Shown: in pieces, positions 19,125-26,837 of the stretch | Layout: each line of letters starts with the position of its first letter | Position numbering within the stretch: position 1 is the first letter of the stretch | From: Isoptericola dokdonensis DS-3 | GTDB lineage: Bacteria > Actinomycetota > Actinomycetes > Actinomycetales > Cellulomonadaceae | Direction: 5' to 3' | Length of the DNA: 64,000 bases | Assembly (NCBI RefSeq): GCF_001636295.1 | Contig: NZ_CP014209.1 | Location: 62,001-126,000 of the forward strand | Notes under the pieces: generated by a model | Databases searched by the model: none | What the model was told of the DNA's origin: nothing | Seen by the model: only the letters and a program-made list of their open reading frames with translations | Position numbers and translations under genes: made by a program

Positions 19125-20279
19125 GTGGCTTCCACGACGACCCTCGCGGAGCTGAACCGGACGACGCTGGCGCGCCAGCACCTGCTCCGCCGGTCCGGCG
19201 CCCGCCGGACGGCGGAGCAGATCGCCGGTGACGTCGGCGGGCTGCAGGCGCAGCACGCCGACATGCCGTACCTCGGCCTGGCGGCACGGCGGACCGGTGC
19301 CGCGGTCGACGCCGTCCAGGACGCACTGACGGCACGCCTCCTCGTCAAGGCCACCGCGATGCGGTCGACGCTCCACCTGCTGCCGGCCGCACGGTGGGCG
19401 GCCGCCGACGTGGTGTCGGCGGAGGCCCGGCTGGCGGCGTGGCGTCCGAGCGCACGTCGCGCCGGCATCGATCTCGTCGAGCTCAACGCGGCGGTGCGTG
19501 AGCACTGCGCGCAGCCCCGCACGGTCGACGAGGTGGAGGCGTTCGTCGTCGACCGGCACCCGGGGGTCGACGCCGCGGCGGCAGTCCCGGGCGGCGTGTC
19601 CCGGGCGTGGTGGCGGCTCGCGTCGGCCGGTGGCGGGCTGGTGCACGTGCCGCCGAGCGGGTTCTGGCACGAGCACGGCACCCACCGGGTGGTGGCCGGT
19701 GCCACGTGGCTCGGTTCCGCCGACCGTCCGGACCCCGACGGCGCGCGAGCCGACGTCGTCGAACGCTACCTGCGGGCCTTCGGGCCGGCGACGCGCGCCG
19801 ACGTGGCCCGCGGCGTCGGGATCCGCGGTCGACGGCTCCTCGAGGCCGCCCTGGACCGCCTGGACCTGCGGGAGCTGACCGGTCCTGACGGTGCGGGGCT
19901 GCTGGACCTGGCCGACGCCGAACTGGTGCCGGGCGACGCCCCGGCGCCCGTCCGCCTCCTGCCGCGCTGGGACCACCTGCTGGTGGCGTTCGACGACCGC
20001 TCCCGGCTGCTCGACCCGGCCGTCGTCGAGCACGTGTACCGGCGCAACGGCGACGTGCTGCCCACGGTCTGGGTCGCCGGGCGGGTGGTGGGCACCTGGT
20101 CGTGGGACGGCGGAGCGGTGCGGCTGACCGCCGTCGCGGACCTGGCCCCCGACGTGCGGGCCGCCATCGAGGCCGAGGCGCGCACGGTCCTGGCCGCGGT
20201 CGCGCCGGGCCGGCGGGGGTCGGACCTGGAGATCAGATGGGCCGACGATGCACGAGGGTCCGGCCGAGCACGCCGCTGA
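19125..20279 (+). CDS. Winged-helix DNA-binding protein, AlkZ-like (HTH_42)
   Basis: 384 residues. Starts LNRTTLARQHLLRR, then AGDVGGLQAQHADMPYLGLAAR and LVKATAMRSTLHLLPA, the standard order of the HTH_42 family to which the interstrand-crosslink glycosylase AlkZ/YcaQ belongs; the mid-protein DVARGVGIRGRRL and RLLPRWDHLLVAFDDR also fit. AlkZ-type enzymes use a QxQ or QxD-type catalytic motif; here QAQHAD (residues 44-49) is at the matching place. DNA repair is therefore likely but unproven. GTG start with GGGAGGGG about 12 nt upstream. Its last 47 bp overlap the convergent membrane protein gene. Confidence 0.8.
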   Translation: MASTTTLAELNRTTLARQHLLRRSGARRTAEQIAGDVGGLQAQHADMPYLGLAARRTGAAVDAVQDALTARLLVKATAMRSTLHLLPAARWAAADVVSAEARLAAWRPSARRAGIDLVELNAAVREHCAQPRTVDEVEAFVVDRHPGVDAAAAVPGGVSRAWWRLASAGGGLVHVPPSGFWHEHGTHRVVAGATWLGSADRPDPDGARADVVERYLRAFGPATRADVARGVGIRGRRLLEAALDRLDLRELTGPDGAGLLDLADAELVPGDAPAPVRLLPRWDHLLVAFDDRSRLLDPAVVEHVYRRNGDVLPTVWVAGRVVGTWSWDGGAVRLTAVADLAPDVRAAIEAEARTVLAAVAPGRRGSDLEIRWADDARGSGRARR

Positions 20280-20901
20280 GCATCGAGAACACGGCGATGC
20301 CGAGGACGATCCAGACCAGTCCCGTCATCGTGGCGTCGAGGGGGTCGGCGCCGCCGGTGAACGGCAGCGCCACGAGGATCACCGTGGTCAGGGCGACGAG
20401 CCAGCCGAAGAACATGCGGGCCCGGGGCGCCGCGAGCACGAGGAGCTGCAGCACCACGGCCGCGACGAGCGCGTACACGGCCCCCGTGAAGACCCACGAC
20501 ACGTGGTGCCCGACACCGAGCGGGTCGGGCGCGACGAGCGTGAGCCCGAACACCTCCTCGAAGATGACGGAGCACGCGAGGCCGAGGAGCGCGCTGACGA
20601 GCACCGTCACGGCGGCGCCCGACCAGTACCGGCTGACGACGAGTCCTGGCTGCGTGGGCCGGGTGTCGTCGACGACGGGGTCCCAGGCGGGGTCGTCCGC
20701 GGCGGGCACGACACCGGGCGGGACGTCCGCCTGACCGGCCGCGTAGCCGGCGTCGTAGGCCTGACCGGCCGGGTGTCCGGCGGTGGGGGTCGTGCCGTGG
20801 GGGGCAGGCTGGTGCGAGCCGCCCGCGGTGCGGTACGGGTCGGGCTGTGCGGGGTACGCGCCGGGGTCGTCCTGCGCGCCGGGCCGCCGAGGGTCGTTCA
20901 C
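20233..20901 (-). CDS. Four-TM membrane protein with Pro/Gln/Ala-rich N-terminus (DUF6069-like)
   Basis: 222 residues. The first 85 are hydrophilic and low in complexity (Pro, Gly, Ala, Asp, Tyr); four hydrophobic segments follow from about residue 90, including [54 protein letters not shown] and GLVWIVLGIAVFSML. No enzymatic motif. The GTG at 20901 is chosen because GGAGGAGG precedes it; the frame is open another 67 codons but across the cimA leader promoter. Overlaps the AlkZ-like gene tail to tail by 47 bp. Confidence 0.75.
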   Translation of the reverse strand: MNDPRRPGAQDDPGAYPAQPDPYRTAGGSHQPAPHGTTPTAGHPAGQAYDAGYAAGQADVPPGVVPAADDPAWDPVVDDTRPTQPGLVVSRYWSGAAVTVLVSALLGLACSVIFEEVFGLTLVAPDPLGVGHHVSWVFTGAVYALVAAVVLQLLVLAAPRARMFFGWLVALTTVILVALPFTGGADPLDATMTGLVWIVLGIAVFSMLSGVLGRTLVHRRPI

Positions 20902-21012
20902 GTCTGCCTCCTCCAGGAGTGGTGGGACACAGCGGACCACAGATCGGGCGAACCCACCACACATCGCCCGAGCCGGACGTCCCGGCGGCGGGTGTCCACG
21001 TCGCGGAACCGC

Positions 21013-21042
21013 GTGACCGCGGCGTGGACGGTGTGGCACCAT
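21013..21042 (+). promoter_or_regulatory. Candidate promoter of the cimA leader
   Basis: GTGACC (21013-21018), 18-bp spacer, CACCAT (21037-21042), then 7 nt to the leader peptide ATG. The -10 is weak, but the arrangement matches that of the ilvB leader. Confidence 0.4.
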
Positions 21043-21049
21043 GTGACGC

Positions 21050-21109
21050 ATGACTCGCGCGTACCCGCGTCCGCAGCACCACAGCCGGTGGCTCTGCCTC
21101 ATTAGCTAG
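21050..21109 (+). CDS. cimA leader peptide (MTRAYPRPQHHSRWLCLIS)
   Basis: 19-codon frame from ATG to TAG. Its end W-L-C-L-I-S (CTC-TGC-CTC-ATT) lies directly before two hairpins; the TAG is the first base pair of the upper one. Two Leu codons and one Ile (ATT, rare here) at the end are the plausible sensor codons. Leader peptides of this kind are known upstream of leuA-like genes in actinobacteria; here the gene behind it is citramalate synthase. The call rests on position, codons and hairpins. Confidence 0.7.
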   Translation: MTRAYPRPQHHSRWLCLIS

Positions 21110-21136
21110 CGCGTCCGGCCCACCCGCCGGACGCGC
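21109..21136 (+). promoter_or_regulatory. First leader hairpin of cimA
   Basis: Perfect 11-bp stem (21109-21119, 21126-21136) with CCCACC loop, starting inside the leader stop codon. A ribosome halted on the last leader codons would cover its 5' arm. Confidence 0.65.
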
Positions 21137-21165
21137 AGACCTTCCGTACCCGGAGGGTCTTTTTT
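21137..21165 (+). terminator. cimA attenuator terminator
   Basis: AGACCTTCCG-TACC-CGGAGGGTCT, a 10-bp stem with one G-U pair followed by six T (21160-21165). Abuts the first hairpin without a gap. Confidence 0.85.
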
Positions 21166-21201
21166 GTTGTCCCGAATCGTTCAGCCCCTGGGGAGCCCCC
21201 G

Positions 21202-22845
21202 ATGGTCACCGCCCCGTTCCACGTGTACGACACCACCCTGCGCGACGGTGCGCAGCAGGAGGGGATGAACCTCTCCGTCGCCGACAAGCTCGCGATCGCG
21301 CCGCTGCTGGACGAGCTCGGCGTCGGGTTCATCGAGGGCGGCTGGCCGGGCGCGATCCCCAAGGACACGGAGTTCTTCCGGCGCGCGGCCAAGGAGCTGG
21401 AGCTGCGGAACGCGGTGCTCGCGGCCTTCGGCTCCACCCGCAAGGCCGGCACCCGGGCGTGGGACGACCCGCAGGTGCGGGCCCTGCTGGACTCCGAGGC
21501 TCCCGTCGTCACGCTGGTGTCGAAGTCGGACGTGCGGCACGTCGAGCGGGCCCTGCGGACCACCCCCGACGAGGGCCTGGCGATGATCCGCGACACCGTC
21601 GAGTTCCTCGTGCGCGAGGGACGCCGCGTCGTGGTCGACGCCGAGCACTTCTTCGACGGCTACCGGTTCGACGCCGCCTTCACCACCGAGGCCGTGCGGG
21701 TCGCCTTCGAGGCGGGCGCCGAGGTCGTGGCGCTCTGCGACACGAACGGCGGCATGCTCCCGGCGTGGGTGAGCGACACGGTGGGGGCGCTGCGCGACAC
21801 CCTCGGCCTCGTGCACGGCCGCGACGCCCGCGACGGCGACCCGCTGCTCGGCATGCACGCCCACAACGACTCGGGCTGCGCCGTGGCGAACACCCTCGCC
21901 GCCGTCGACGCCGGGTGCGCCCACGTGCAGGGCACGGTCAACGGGTACGGCGAGCGCACGGGCAACGTCGACCTGGTGACGGTCGTGGCGAACCTCGCGC
22001 TGAAGAGCGGCATCGACACCCTCGCAGGGGACGGCCTGGCCGAGGCCTCGCGCATCGCGCACGCCGTCGCCGAGATCACGAACATCTCCCCGTACGGACG
22101 CCAGCCCTACGTCGGCGCGAGCGCCTTCGCGCACAAGGCGGGCCTGCACGCCAGCGCCATCAAGATCGACCCCGACCTGTACCAGCACATCGACCCCACC
22201 GCCGTGGGCAACGACATGCGGATGCTCGTCTCCGACATGGCCGGCCGCGCGTCCATCGAGCTCAAGGGCCGCGAGCTCGGCTTCGACCTCGCCGGTCAGG
22301 GCGAGCTCCTCACCCGGGTGACCACCCGGGTCAAGGACGCCGAGGCGCGCGGCTACACGTTCGACGCCGCCGACGCCTCCTTCGAGCTCATCCTGCGCGA
22401 GGAGCTCACCGGCGAGCGGCCCCACTACTTCCGCATCGAGTCGTGGCGCACGATCGTCGAGACCACCGGCGACGCCCGCAACGCCGACCGGCACGACGCC
22501 GAGGCCGTGGCCGAGGCGACGGTCAAGCTGCACGCCGGGGGCGAGCGGATCGTCGTCACCGGAGAGGGCAACGGCCCGGTCAACGCGCTCGACCAGGCGC
22601 TGCGGCACGCCCTGACCCGCGTCTACCCGGCCATCGAGAAGTTCGACCTCATCGACTTCAAGGTGCGCATCCTCGACGCCGAGCACGGCACCGACGCCAC
22701 CACCCGCGTCCTGGTGGAGACCAGCGACGGCGAGCGGTCCTGGTCGACGGTCGGCGTGGGCCCCAACATCATCGAGGCCGCCTGGGAGGCGCTCATCGAC
22801 GCGCACGTCTACGGGCTGGTGCACGCCGGCGTCGAGGCGCTCTGA
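21202..22845 (+). CDS. cimA: (R)-citramalate synthase
   Basis: Condenses acetyl-CoA with pyruvate to citramalate, the entry to a threonine-independent route to isoleucine via LeuCD and LeuB. 547 residues: HMGL-type TIM barrel with [18 protein letters not shown] at the start, metal ligands in [27 protein letters not shown], and the C-terminal LeuA-type regulatory domain (from about 400, with [15 protein letters not shown]). The QQEGMNLS and [14 protein letters not shown] patterns separate this family (TIGR00977) from 2-isopropylmalate synthase, which would read more like SPSFTETD. Some database entries still call such proteins LeuA. Controlled by the leader before it. Confidence 0.9.
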   Translation: MVTAPFHVYDTTLRDGAQQEGMNLSVADKLAIAPLLDELGVGFIEGGWPGAIPKDTEFFRRAAKELELRNAVLAAFGSTRKAGTRAWDDPQVRALLDSEAPVVTLVSKSDVRHVERALRTTPDEGLAMIRDTVEFLVREGRRVVVDAEHFFDGYRFDAAFTTEAVRVAFEAGAEVVALCDTNGGMLPAWVSDTVGALRDTLGLVHGRDARDGDPLLGMHAHNDSGCAVANTLAAVDAGCAHVQGTVNGYGERTGNVDLVTVVANLALKSGIDTLAGDGLAEASRIAHAVAEITNISPYGRQPYVGASAFAHKAGLHASAIKIDPDLYQHIDPTAVGNDMRMLVSDMAGRASIELKGRELGFDLAGQGELLTRVTTRVKDAEARGYTFDAADASFELILREELTGERPHYFRIESWRTIVETTGDARNADRHDAEAVAEATVKLHAGGERIVVTGEGNGPVNALDQALRHALTRVYPAIEKFDLIDFKVRILDAEHGTDATTRVLVETSDGERSWSTVGVGPNIIEAAWEALIDAHVYGLVHAGVEAL

Positions 22846-22882
22846 GGAGGCCACGGCTCCCGCGTCGGTCGGTTCCTCCCCA

Positions 22883-22980
22883 GACGAGCAGAGGGCCCTG
22901 GCGCACGATCGTCTCTTCCCGAAGTGGAGCGCCCCCTGGGGCGCGTGAACGCGATCGTGCGCCAGGGCCCTCTGCTCGTC
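22883..22980. repeat. 29-bp perfect nested inverted repeat after cimA
   Basis: Arms 22883-22911 and 22952-22980 match perfectly; the 40-nt spacer contains another hairpin GCGCCCC-CT-GGGGCGC (22929-22944). Between cimA and the next plus-strand gene. Could end transcription or extrude as a cruciform. The arm contains GCGCACGAT, also part of the 20-bp array unit. Confidence 0.8.
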
Positions 22981-23010
22981 GTCGGCGGGCCCGGGTCACC
23001 GCGTGCCGGT

Positions 23011-23016
23011 TAGGCT
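23011..23016 (+). promoter_or_regulatory. -10 box, leaderless lipoate ligase gene
   Basis: TAGGCT, 6 nt before the GTG at 23023; supports that start. Confidence 0.6.
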
Positions 23017-23022
23017 GGCCGG

Positions 23023-24111
23023 GTGCGCGGTGAGTACAAGGTTCCCGGTGGCAAGCTCGTGGCGGTCGACCTGACGGTCGACGACTCGTCGGGACCCGGC
23101 GTCCTGCGGGACGTCCGGATCTCGGGCGACTTCTTCCTCGAGCCCGACGAGGCTCTCGAGGTCATCGACCGGGCGCTGACCGGGCTGGCTGCCACGACGT
23201 CGTCCGCCGAGCTGACCCGGGTCGTCGACGACGCGCTCGCCGCGGCGGAGGCGTCCGGCGAGGTGCCCGGCCCGGTGGCGATGGTCGGTTTCGACGCCCG
23301 GGCCGTCGCGGTCGCCGTCCGCCGTGCGCTGGGACTCGCCACCACGTGGGACGACCACACGTTCGAGGTGCTGCGGCCCGGCCCGCTGCCCCCGCGCACG
23401 CTCGGCGCCCTCGACCAGGTCCTCACCGAGGAGCTCGCCCAGGGCCGTCGCGGCCCCACCCTGCGGTTCTGGGAGTGGGACGAGCGCGCCGTGTTCATCG
23501 GCTCCTTCCAGTCGTACCGCAACGAGATCGACGACGCGGGGGTCGAGAAGCACGACGTCACGGTGGTGCGCCGCATCTCCGGCGGCGGCGCCATGTTCAT
23601 GGAGGCGGGCAACTGCGTGACGTTCTCCCTCGTCGTGCCGGCGTCGCTGGTCGACGGGCTGAGCTTCGAGGCGTCGTACGCGTTCCTCGACGACTGGGTG
23701 CTGGGTGCGCTCGCCGAGCTGGGTGTCGAGGCACGGTTCGCCGGGATGAACGACGTCGCCTCTCCCGCGGGCAAGATCGCCGGGTCGGCGCAGAAGCGGC
23801 TGGCCGGGGGAGCGGTGCTCCACCACATGACGATGGCCTACGACATCGACGCCGACAAGATGCTCGAGGTGCTGCGCATCGGCCGCGAGAAGTTGTCCGA
23901 CAAGGGCACGAAGAGCGCCAACAAGCGGGTGGACCCCCTGCGCTCGCAGACGGGGCTGCCGCGCGAGAAGGTCGTCGACGCGTTCGCCGACTACTTCGCC
24001 CAGCGGTACTCGACGGTTCCCTCCGCGCTGCGGCCCGACGAGCTGGCCCGCGCCGAGGAGCTCGTGCGCACCAAGTTCGCCACGCCGGAGTGGACCCACC
24101 GGGTGCCCTGA
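23023..24111 (+). CDS. Lipoate-protein ligase A family protein
   Basis: 362 residues. The first about 90 residues (GEYKVPGGKLVAVDL..., ISGDFFLEPDEAL) form the accessory domain usually found at the C-terminus of LplA, here fused in front; the BPL/LplA catalytic domain follows, with VVRRISGGGAMFMEAGNCVTFS (RRxSGGG lipoyl-adenylate loop) near 185 and SPAGKIAGSAQKRLAGGAVLHH (catalytic lysine in GKIAGSAQ) near 250. Such proteins attach lipoate or octanoate to E2/GcvH proteins. Dihydrolipoamide dehydrogenase is also in the window but 29 kb away. Start fixed by the TAGGCT box. Confidence 0.87.
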   Translation: MRGEYKVPGGKLVAVDLTVDDSSGPGVLRDVRISGDFFLEPDEALEVIDRALTGLAATTSSAELTRVVDDALAAAEASGEVPGPVAMVGFDARAVAVAVRRALGLATTWDDHTFEVLRPGPLPPRTLGALDQVLTEELAQGRRGPTLRFWEWDERAVFIGSFQSYRNEIDDAGVEKHDVTVVRRISGGGAMFMEAGNCVTFSLVVPASLVDGLSFEASYAFLDDWVLGALAELGVEARFAGMNDVASPAGKIAGSAQKRLAGGAVLHHMTMAYDIDADKMLEVLRIGREKLSDKGTKSANKRVDPLRSQTGLPREKVVDAFADYFAQRYSTVPSALRPDELARAEELVRTKFATPEWTHRVP

Positions 24112-24159
24112 CCGGCCGGACGGCGGCGTGCCGCGGCGCATCGTCGTCGGGCGGAGCGG

Positions 24160-24909
24160 TCAGGCGGCGGGACGCGCCCCGAACACGGCGGTGCCGAGCC
24201 GCACGATCGTCGCACCCTCCGCGACGGCGAGCTCGAGGTCGGTCGACATCCCCATGGACAGGTCGCGGGCGTCCGCGGTGCCGGGCGCCCCGGACGCCAG
24301 CACCTCGTCGCGCACGTCGCGCAGGCGTGCGAACCCGGCGCGCACGACGGTCGTGTCGTCGGACCGCGCGCCGATGGTGAGGAAGCCGGTGAGCCGCAGC
24401 CCGTCGAGCCGGGCGACGGCGGCGGCCAGCGCCGGGGCGTCCGCTGGAGTCACGCCGGACTTCGTCGCCTCGCCCGAGACGTTGACCTGCACCAGGACGT
24501 CGAGCGTGCGCCCGGCGCGCACGCACCGCTGCGCCACGGCCTCGGCCAGCGGGAGCCGGTCCACCGACGCGAGCCCTGTGACGACGGGCAGCATCTGGTT
24601 GACCTTGTTGCGCTGCAGCGGGCCGATCATCTGCACCTCGAGGCGGCCGGCCGCCACGAGGTCCGCCAGTGCCGGCGCCTTGGCCACGAGCTCCTGCACC
24701 CGGTTCTCGCCGACCAGGACGGGGGCGTCGTCCCCGCGCGCGGCGGCGAGCTCGGTCGCGGCGGCGACGGCGTCCAGCACGGTCGCGGCGTCCTGCGTCT
24801 TGGTCGCGAGCATCATCCGGACGGACGCCGGGTCACGGCCCGCGGCGGTCGCGGCAGCGTCGAGGCGGGCGCGCGCGGCGAGCACCCGGTCGTGGAGCGT
24901 GGAGGGCAT
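24160..24909 (-). CDS. PLP homeostasis protein, YggS/PROSC family
   Basis: 249 residues, a single-domain alanine-racemase-like TIM barrel that binds PLP and buffers the free cofactor. Family motifs: MMLATKTQDA (PLP lysine position, K36 in LATKTQ), GENRVQEL near 78, MIGPLQRNKVNQ near 98 and GMSTDLELAVAEGATIVRLGTAVFG at the end. The usual LVAVSK(T)K around the PLP lysine is MLATKTQ here. Leaderless ATG: TAGACT (24916-24921) 6 nt upstream. Convergent with the lipoate ligase gene. Confidence 0.92.
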   Translation of the reverse strand: MPSTLHDRVLAARARLDAAATAAGRDPASVRMMLATKTQDAATVLDAVAAATELAAARGDDAPVLVGENRVQELVAKAPALADLVAAGRLEVQMIGPLQRNKVNQMLPVVTGLASVDRLPLAEAVAQRCVRAGRTLDVLVQVNVSGEATKSGVTPADAPALAAAVARLDGLRLTGFLTIGARSDDTTVVRAGFARLRDVRDEVLASGAPGTADARDLSMGMSTDLELAVAEGATIVRLGTAVFGARPAA

Positions 24910-24915
24910 GGGACC

Positions 24916-24921
24916 AGTCTA
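24916..24921 (-). promoter_or_regulatory. -10 box of the YggS-family gene
   Basis: TAGACT on the minus strand, 6 nt before the ATG at 24909. Confidence 0.55.
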
Positions 24922-24981
24922 GGAACCGGTCCGGGGGTTCCCTGATACCGCGGGGGCGCCTCGTCGGGGGACAATCGGTCC

Positions 24982-25380
24982 ATGAAGGCGCTGCTCAACA
25001 TCATCTGGCTCGTGTTCGGCGGGTTCCTGCTGGCTCTCGGCTACGTCGTGGCGGGCATCCTGTGCTGCATCACGATCGTGGCGATCCCGTGGGGCATCGC
25101 GTCGTTCCGCATCGCGGGGTACACCCTGTGGCCGTTCGGCCGGTCGGTCGTCGACAAGCCGGGCGCCGGCGGCTGGTCCGTGCTGGGCAACGTCGTCTGG
25201 TTCGTCTTTGCCGGCTGGTGGCTCGCCCTCGGGCACGTGGCCACGGCGATCGCGCAGGCGATCACCATCATCGGGATCCCGCTGGCGATCGCGAACCTCA
25301 AGCTCATCCCGATCTCCCTGCTCCCGCTGGGCAAGGACATCGTGGACAGCGACGCCCGGTACCCGGCCTACCAGCACTGA
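24982..25380 (+). CDS. YccF-domain membrane protein
   Basis: 132 residues made of two similar halves: NIIWLVFGGFLLALGYVVAG...IVAIPWGIASFRIAGYTLWPFG and NVVWFVFAGWWLALGHVATA...IIGIPLAIANLKLIPISLLPLG, the tandem YccF domain. Small inner-membrane protein of unknown function. Shine-Dalgarno absent; GACAAT lies 6 nt before the ATG, a weak leaderless box. Confidence 0.88.
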   Translation: MKALLNIIWLVFGGFLLALGYVVAGILCCITIVAIPWGIASFRIAGYTLWPFGRSVVDKPGAGGWSVLGNVVWFVFAGWWLALGHVATAIAQAITIIGIPLAIANLKLIPISLLPLGKDIVDSDARYPAYQH

Positions 25381-25420
25381 GTCGCGGTCCCGACCGGCTC
25401 CCCGCAGGAGCCGGGCCGTC

Positions 25421-26782
25421 TCAGAAGAGCGTCGCGATGAGCAGCGCGGTGGGCACCGAGACCGCGGCCATGACGAGCGTCGGCAGGATGAACGAGTGGT
25501 TCACCACGTACTTGCCGATCCGGGTGGAGCCGGTCCGGTCGATCTCGACCGCGGCGAGCTGGGAGCCGTTGGCCGGCAGCGTCATGACGCCGCCCATCGC
25601 GGGCAGGTAGGCCGCGAGGGTCGCCGTCGGCAGGCCGAGGCTCATGCCCAACGGGATCATCGTGTTCACCGCCGCCGACTGGCTCGTGGTGGCCGCCGCG
25701 ACGAGGAACAGGCCGACGGCGAGGAACCACGGGTTGTTGGTCGCCACCTCCGTGAGCCCGCCGATGACGGTCTCCTCGTTCCCGGCGATGAACGTGTTCG
25801 CCAGCCACGCGATACCGAGCAGGGCGATGATCGCCGTCAGTCCGGACTTGGTGAGCGGGGCGTCCAGCACCTCGGCCGGCTTGACCTGGCCGACCAGCAT
25901 GACGACGAGCGCGACGGCGAGCATCACCATCGTCAGCAGGGTGGTGAGGCTGAGCGTCACCGTCTCGCCGTCGACGGTCCACGACGGCAGCAGCCCGTCG
26001 AACGCGCCGAGCAGCACGACCAGCGCGACGCCGAGGAAGAACACGCCCGCCGCCCGCTTGGCGCGCGGCTCGACGGCGGTGACGGTCGTCGTGGCGGTGG
26101 CCGCGCCGTCGGCACCCCCGGCGGAGCGCGGCGGCGTGACGAGACCTTCGGCCAGGCGGCGCTGGTACTCGGGGTCGTCGGCGAGCTCGCGACCGACCCG
26201 GGACTGGACGAGGGCCGCGACGATCGTGCCGAGCAGGACGGCGGGCAGCGTGATGAGCAGGATCTCGCCGAGCGAGAGCGCGTCGTCCCGGTTGCCCGTG
26301 AGGCCGACGAACGCCGCCATCGCCGCGGCGACGGGGCTGGCCGCCAGCGCGAACCCGGACACGGCGACCGACGTCGCCAGCGGTCGTTCGGGCCGGATGC
26401 CGCGCTCGTAGGAGACCTCGTAGATGACCGGCAGCAGCGGGAAGATGATGTTGCCCGTGCCGGATCCGGCGCAGAACAGGAACGTCATGAGCGGCGCGAG
26501 GTAGTTGACCAGGCGCGGACGCGAGCGGATGACCTTCTCGGCGAGCACGACCAGGTAGTCGATGCCGCCGGCGGACTGCATGGCCGACGCGGCGGTGATC
26601 ACCGCGAGGATGACGAGGATCGCCTCCCACGGGATGTCGCCGGGCTGCTCCTGGAAGACGAAGACGAGCACCAGGACGCCGACGGCGCCCCAGAGGCCGA
26701 GGCCGATGCCGCCCATGCGCACGCCGAGGTAGATCCCGGCGACGACGACGAGCGCTTCCAGCACGAGGACGAGGGTGTCCAC
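25421..26782 (-). CDS. Anaerobic C4-dicarboxylate transporter (Dcu family)
   Basis: 453 residues, 10-12 hydrophobic segments, built like DcuA/DcuB (fumarate/succinate exchange or uptake): GIGLGLWGAVGVLVL near 28, LVNYLAPLMTFLFCAGSGTGNIIFPLLPVI near 95 and PANGSQLAAVEIDRTGSTRIGKYVVNHSFILP at the end. A polar loop near residues 210-250 splits the two halves. GTG at 26782 with AAGGAG upstream; an 80-codon extension overlaps the peptidase gene and is rejected. The M20 peptidase gene lies just upstream on the same strand. Confidence 0.88.
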   Translation of the reverse strand: MDTLVLVLEALVVVAGIYLGVRMGGIGLGLWGAVGVLVLVFVFQEQPGDIPWEAILVILAVITAASAMQSAGGIDYLVVLAEKVIRSRPRLVNYLAPLMTFLFCAGSGTGNIIFPLLPVIYEVSYERGIRPERPLATSVAVSGFALAASPVAAAMAAFVGLTGNRDDALSLGEILLITLPAVLLGTIVAALVQSRVGRELADDPEYQRRLAEGLVTPPRSAGGADGAATATTTVTAVEPRAKRAAGVFFLGVALVVLLGAFDGLLPSWTVDGETVTLSLTTLLTMVMLAVALVVMLVGQVKPAEVLDAPLTKSGLTAIIALLGIAWLANTFIAGNEETVIGGLTEVATNNPWFLAVGLFLVAAATTSQSAAVNTMIPLGMSLGLPTATLAAYLPAMGGVMTLPANGSQLAAVEIDRTGSTRIGKYVVNHSFILPTLVMAAVSVPTALLIATLF

Positions 26783-26837
26783 GGTGCTCCTTCCGTTCGG
26801 CGGGGCACGGCTGCGGGCTGCCGGCCCGCGCGGCGGG

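Noticed and set aside
16217..19335. Very long minus-strand frame under leuB and ilvE
   Set aside because: Low-complexity Arg/Gly/Val/His translation; antisense shadow of two certain genes.
21202..22845. 2-isopropylmalate synthase (leuA)
   Set aside because: N-terminal and barrel motifs fit the citramalate synthase family better; leuA-type specificity residues are missing.
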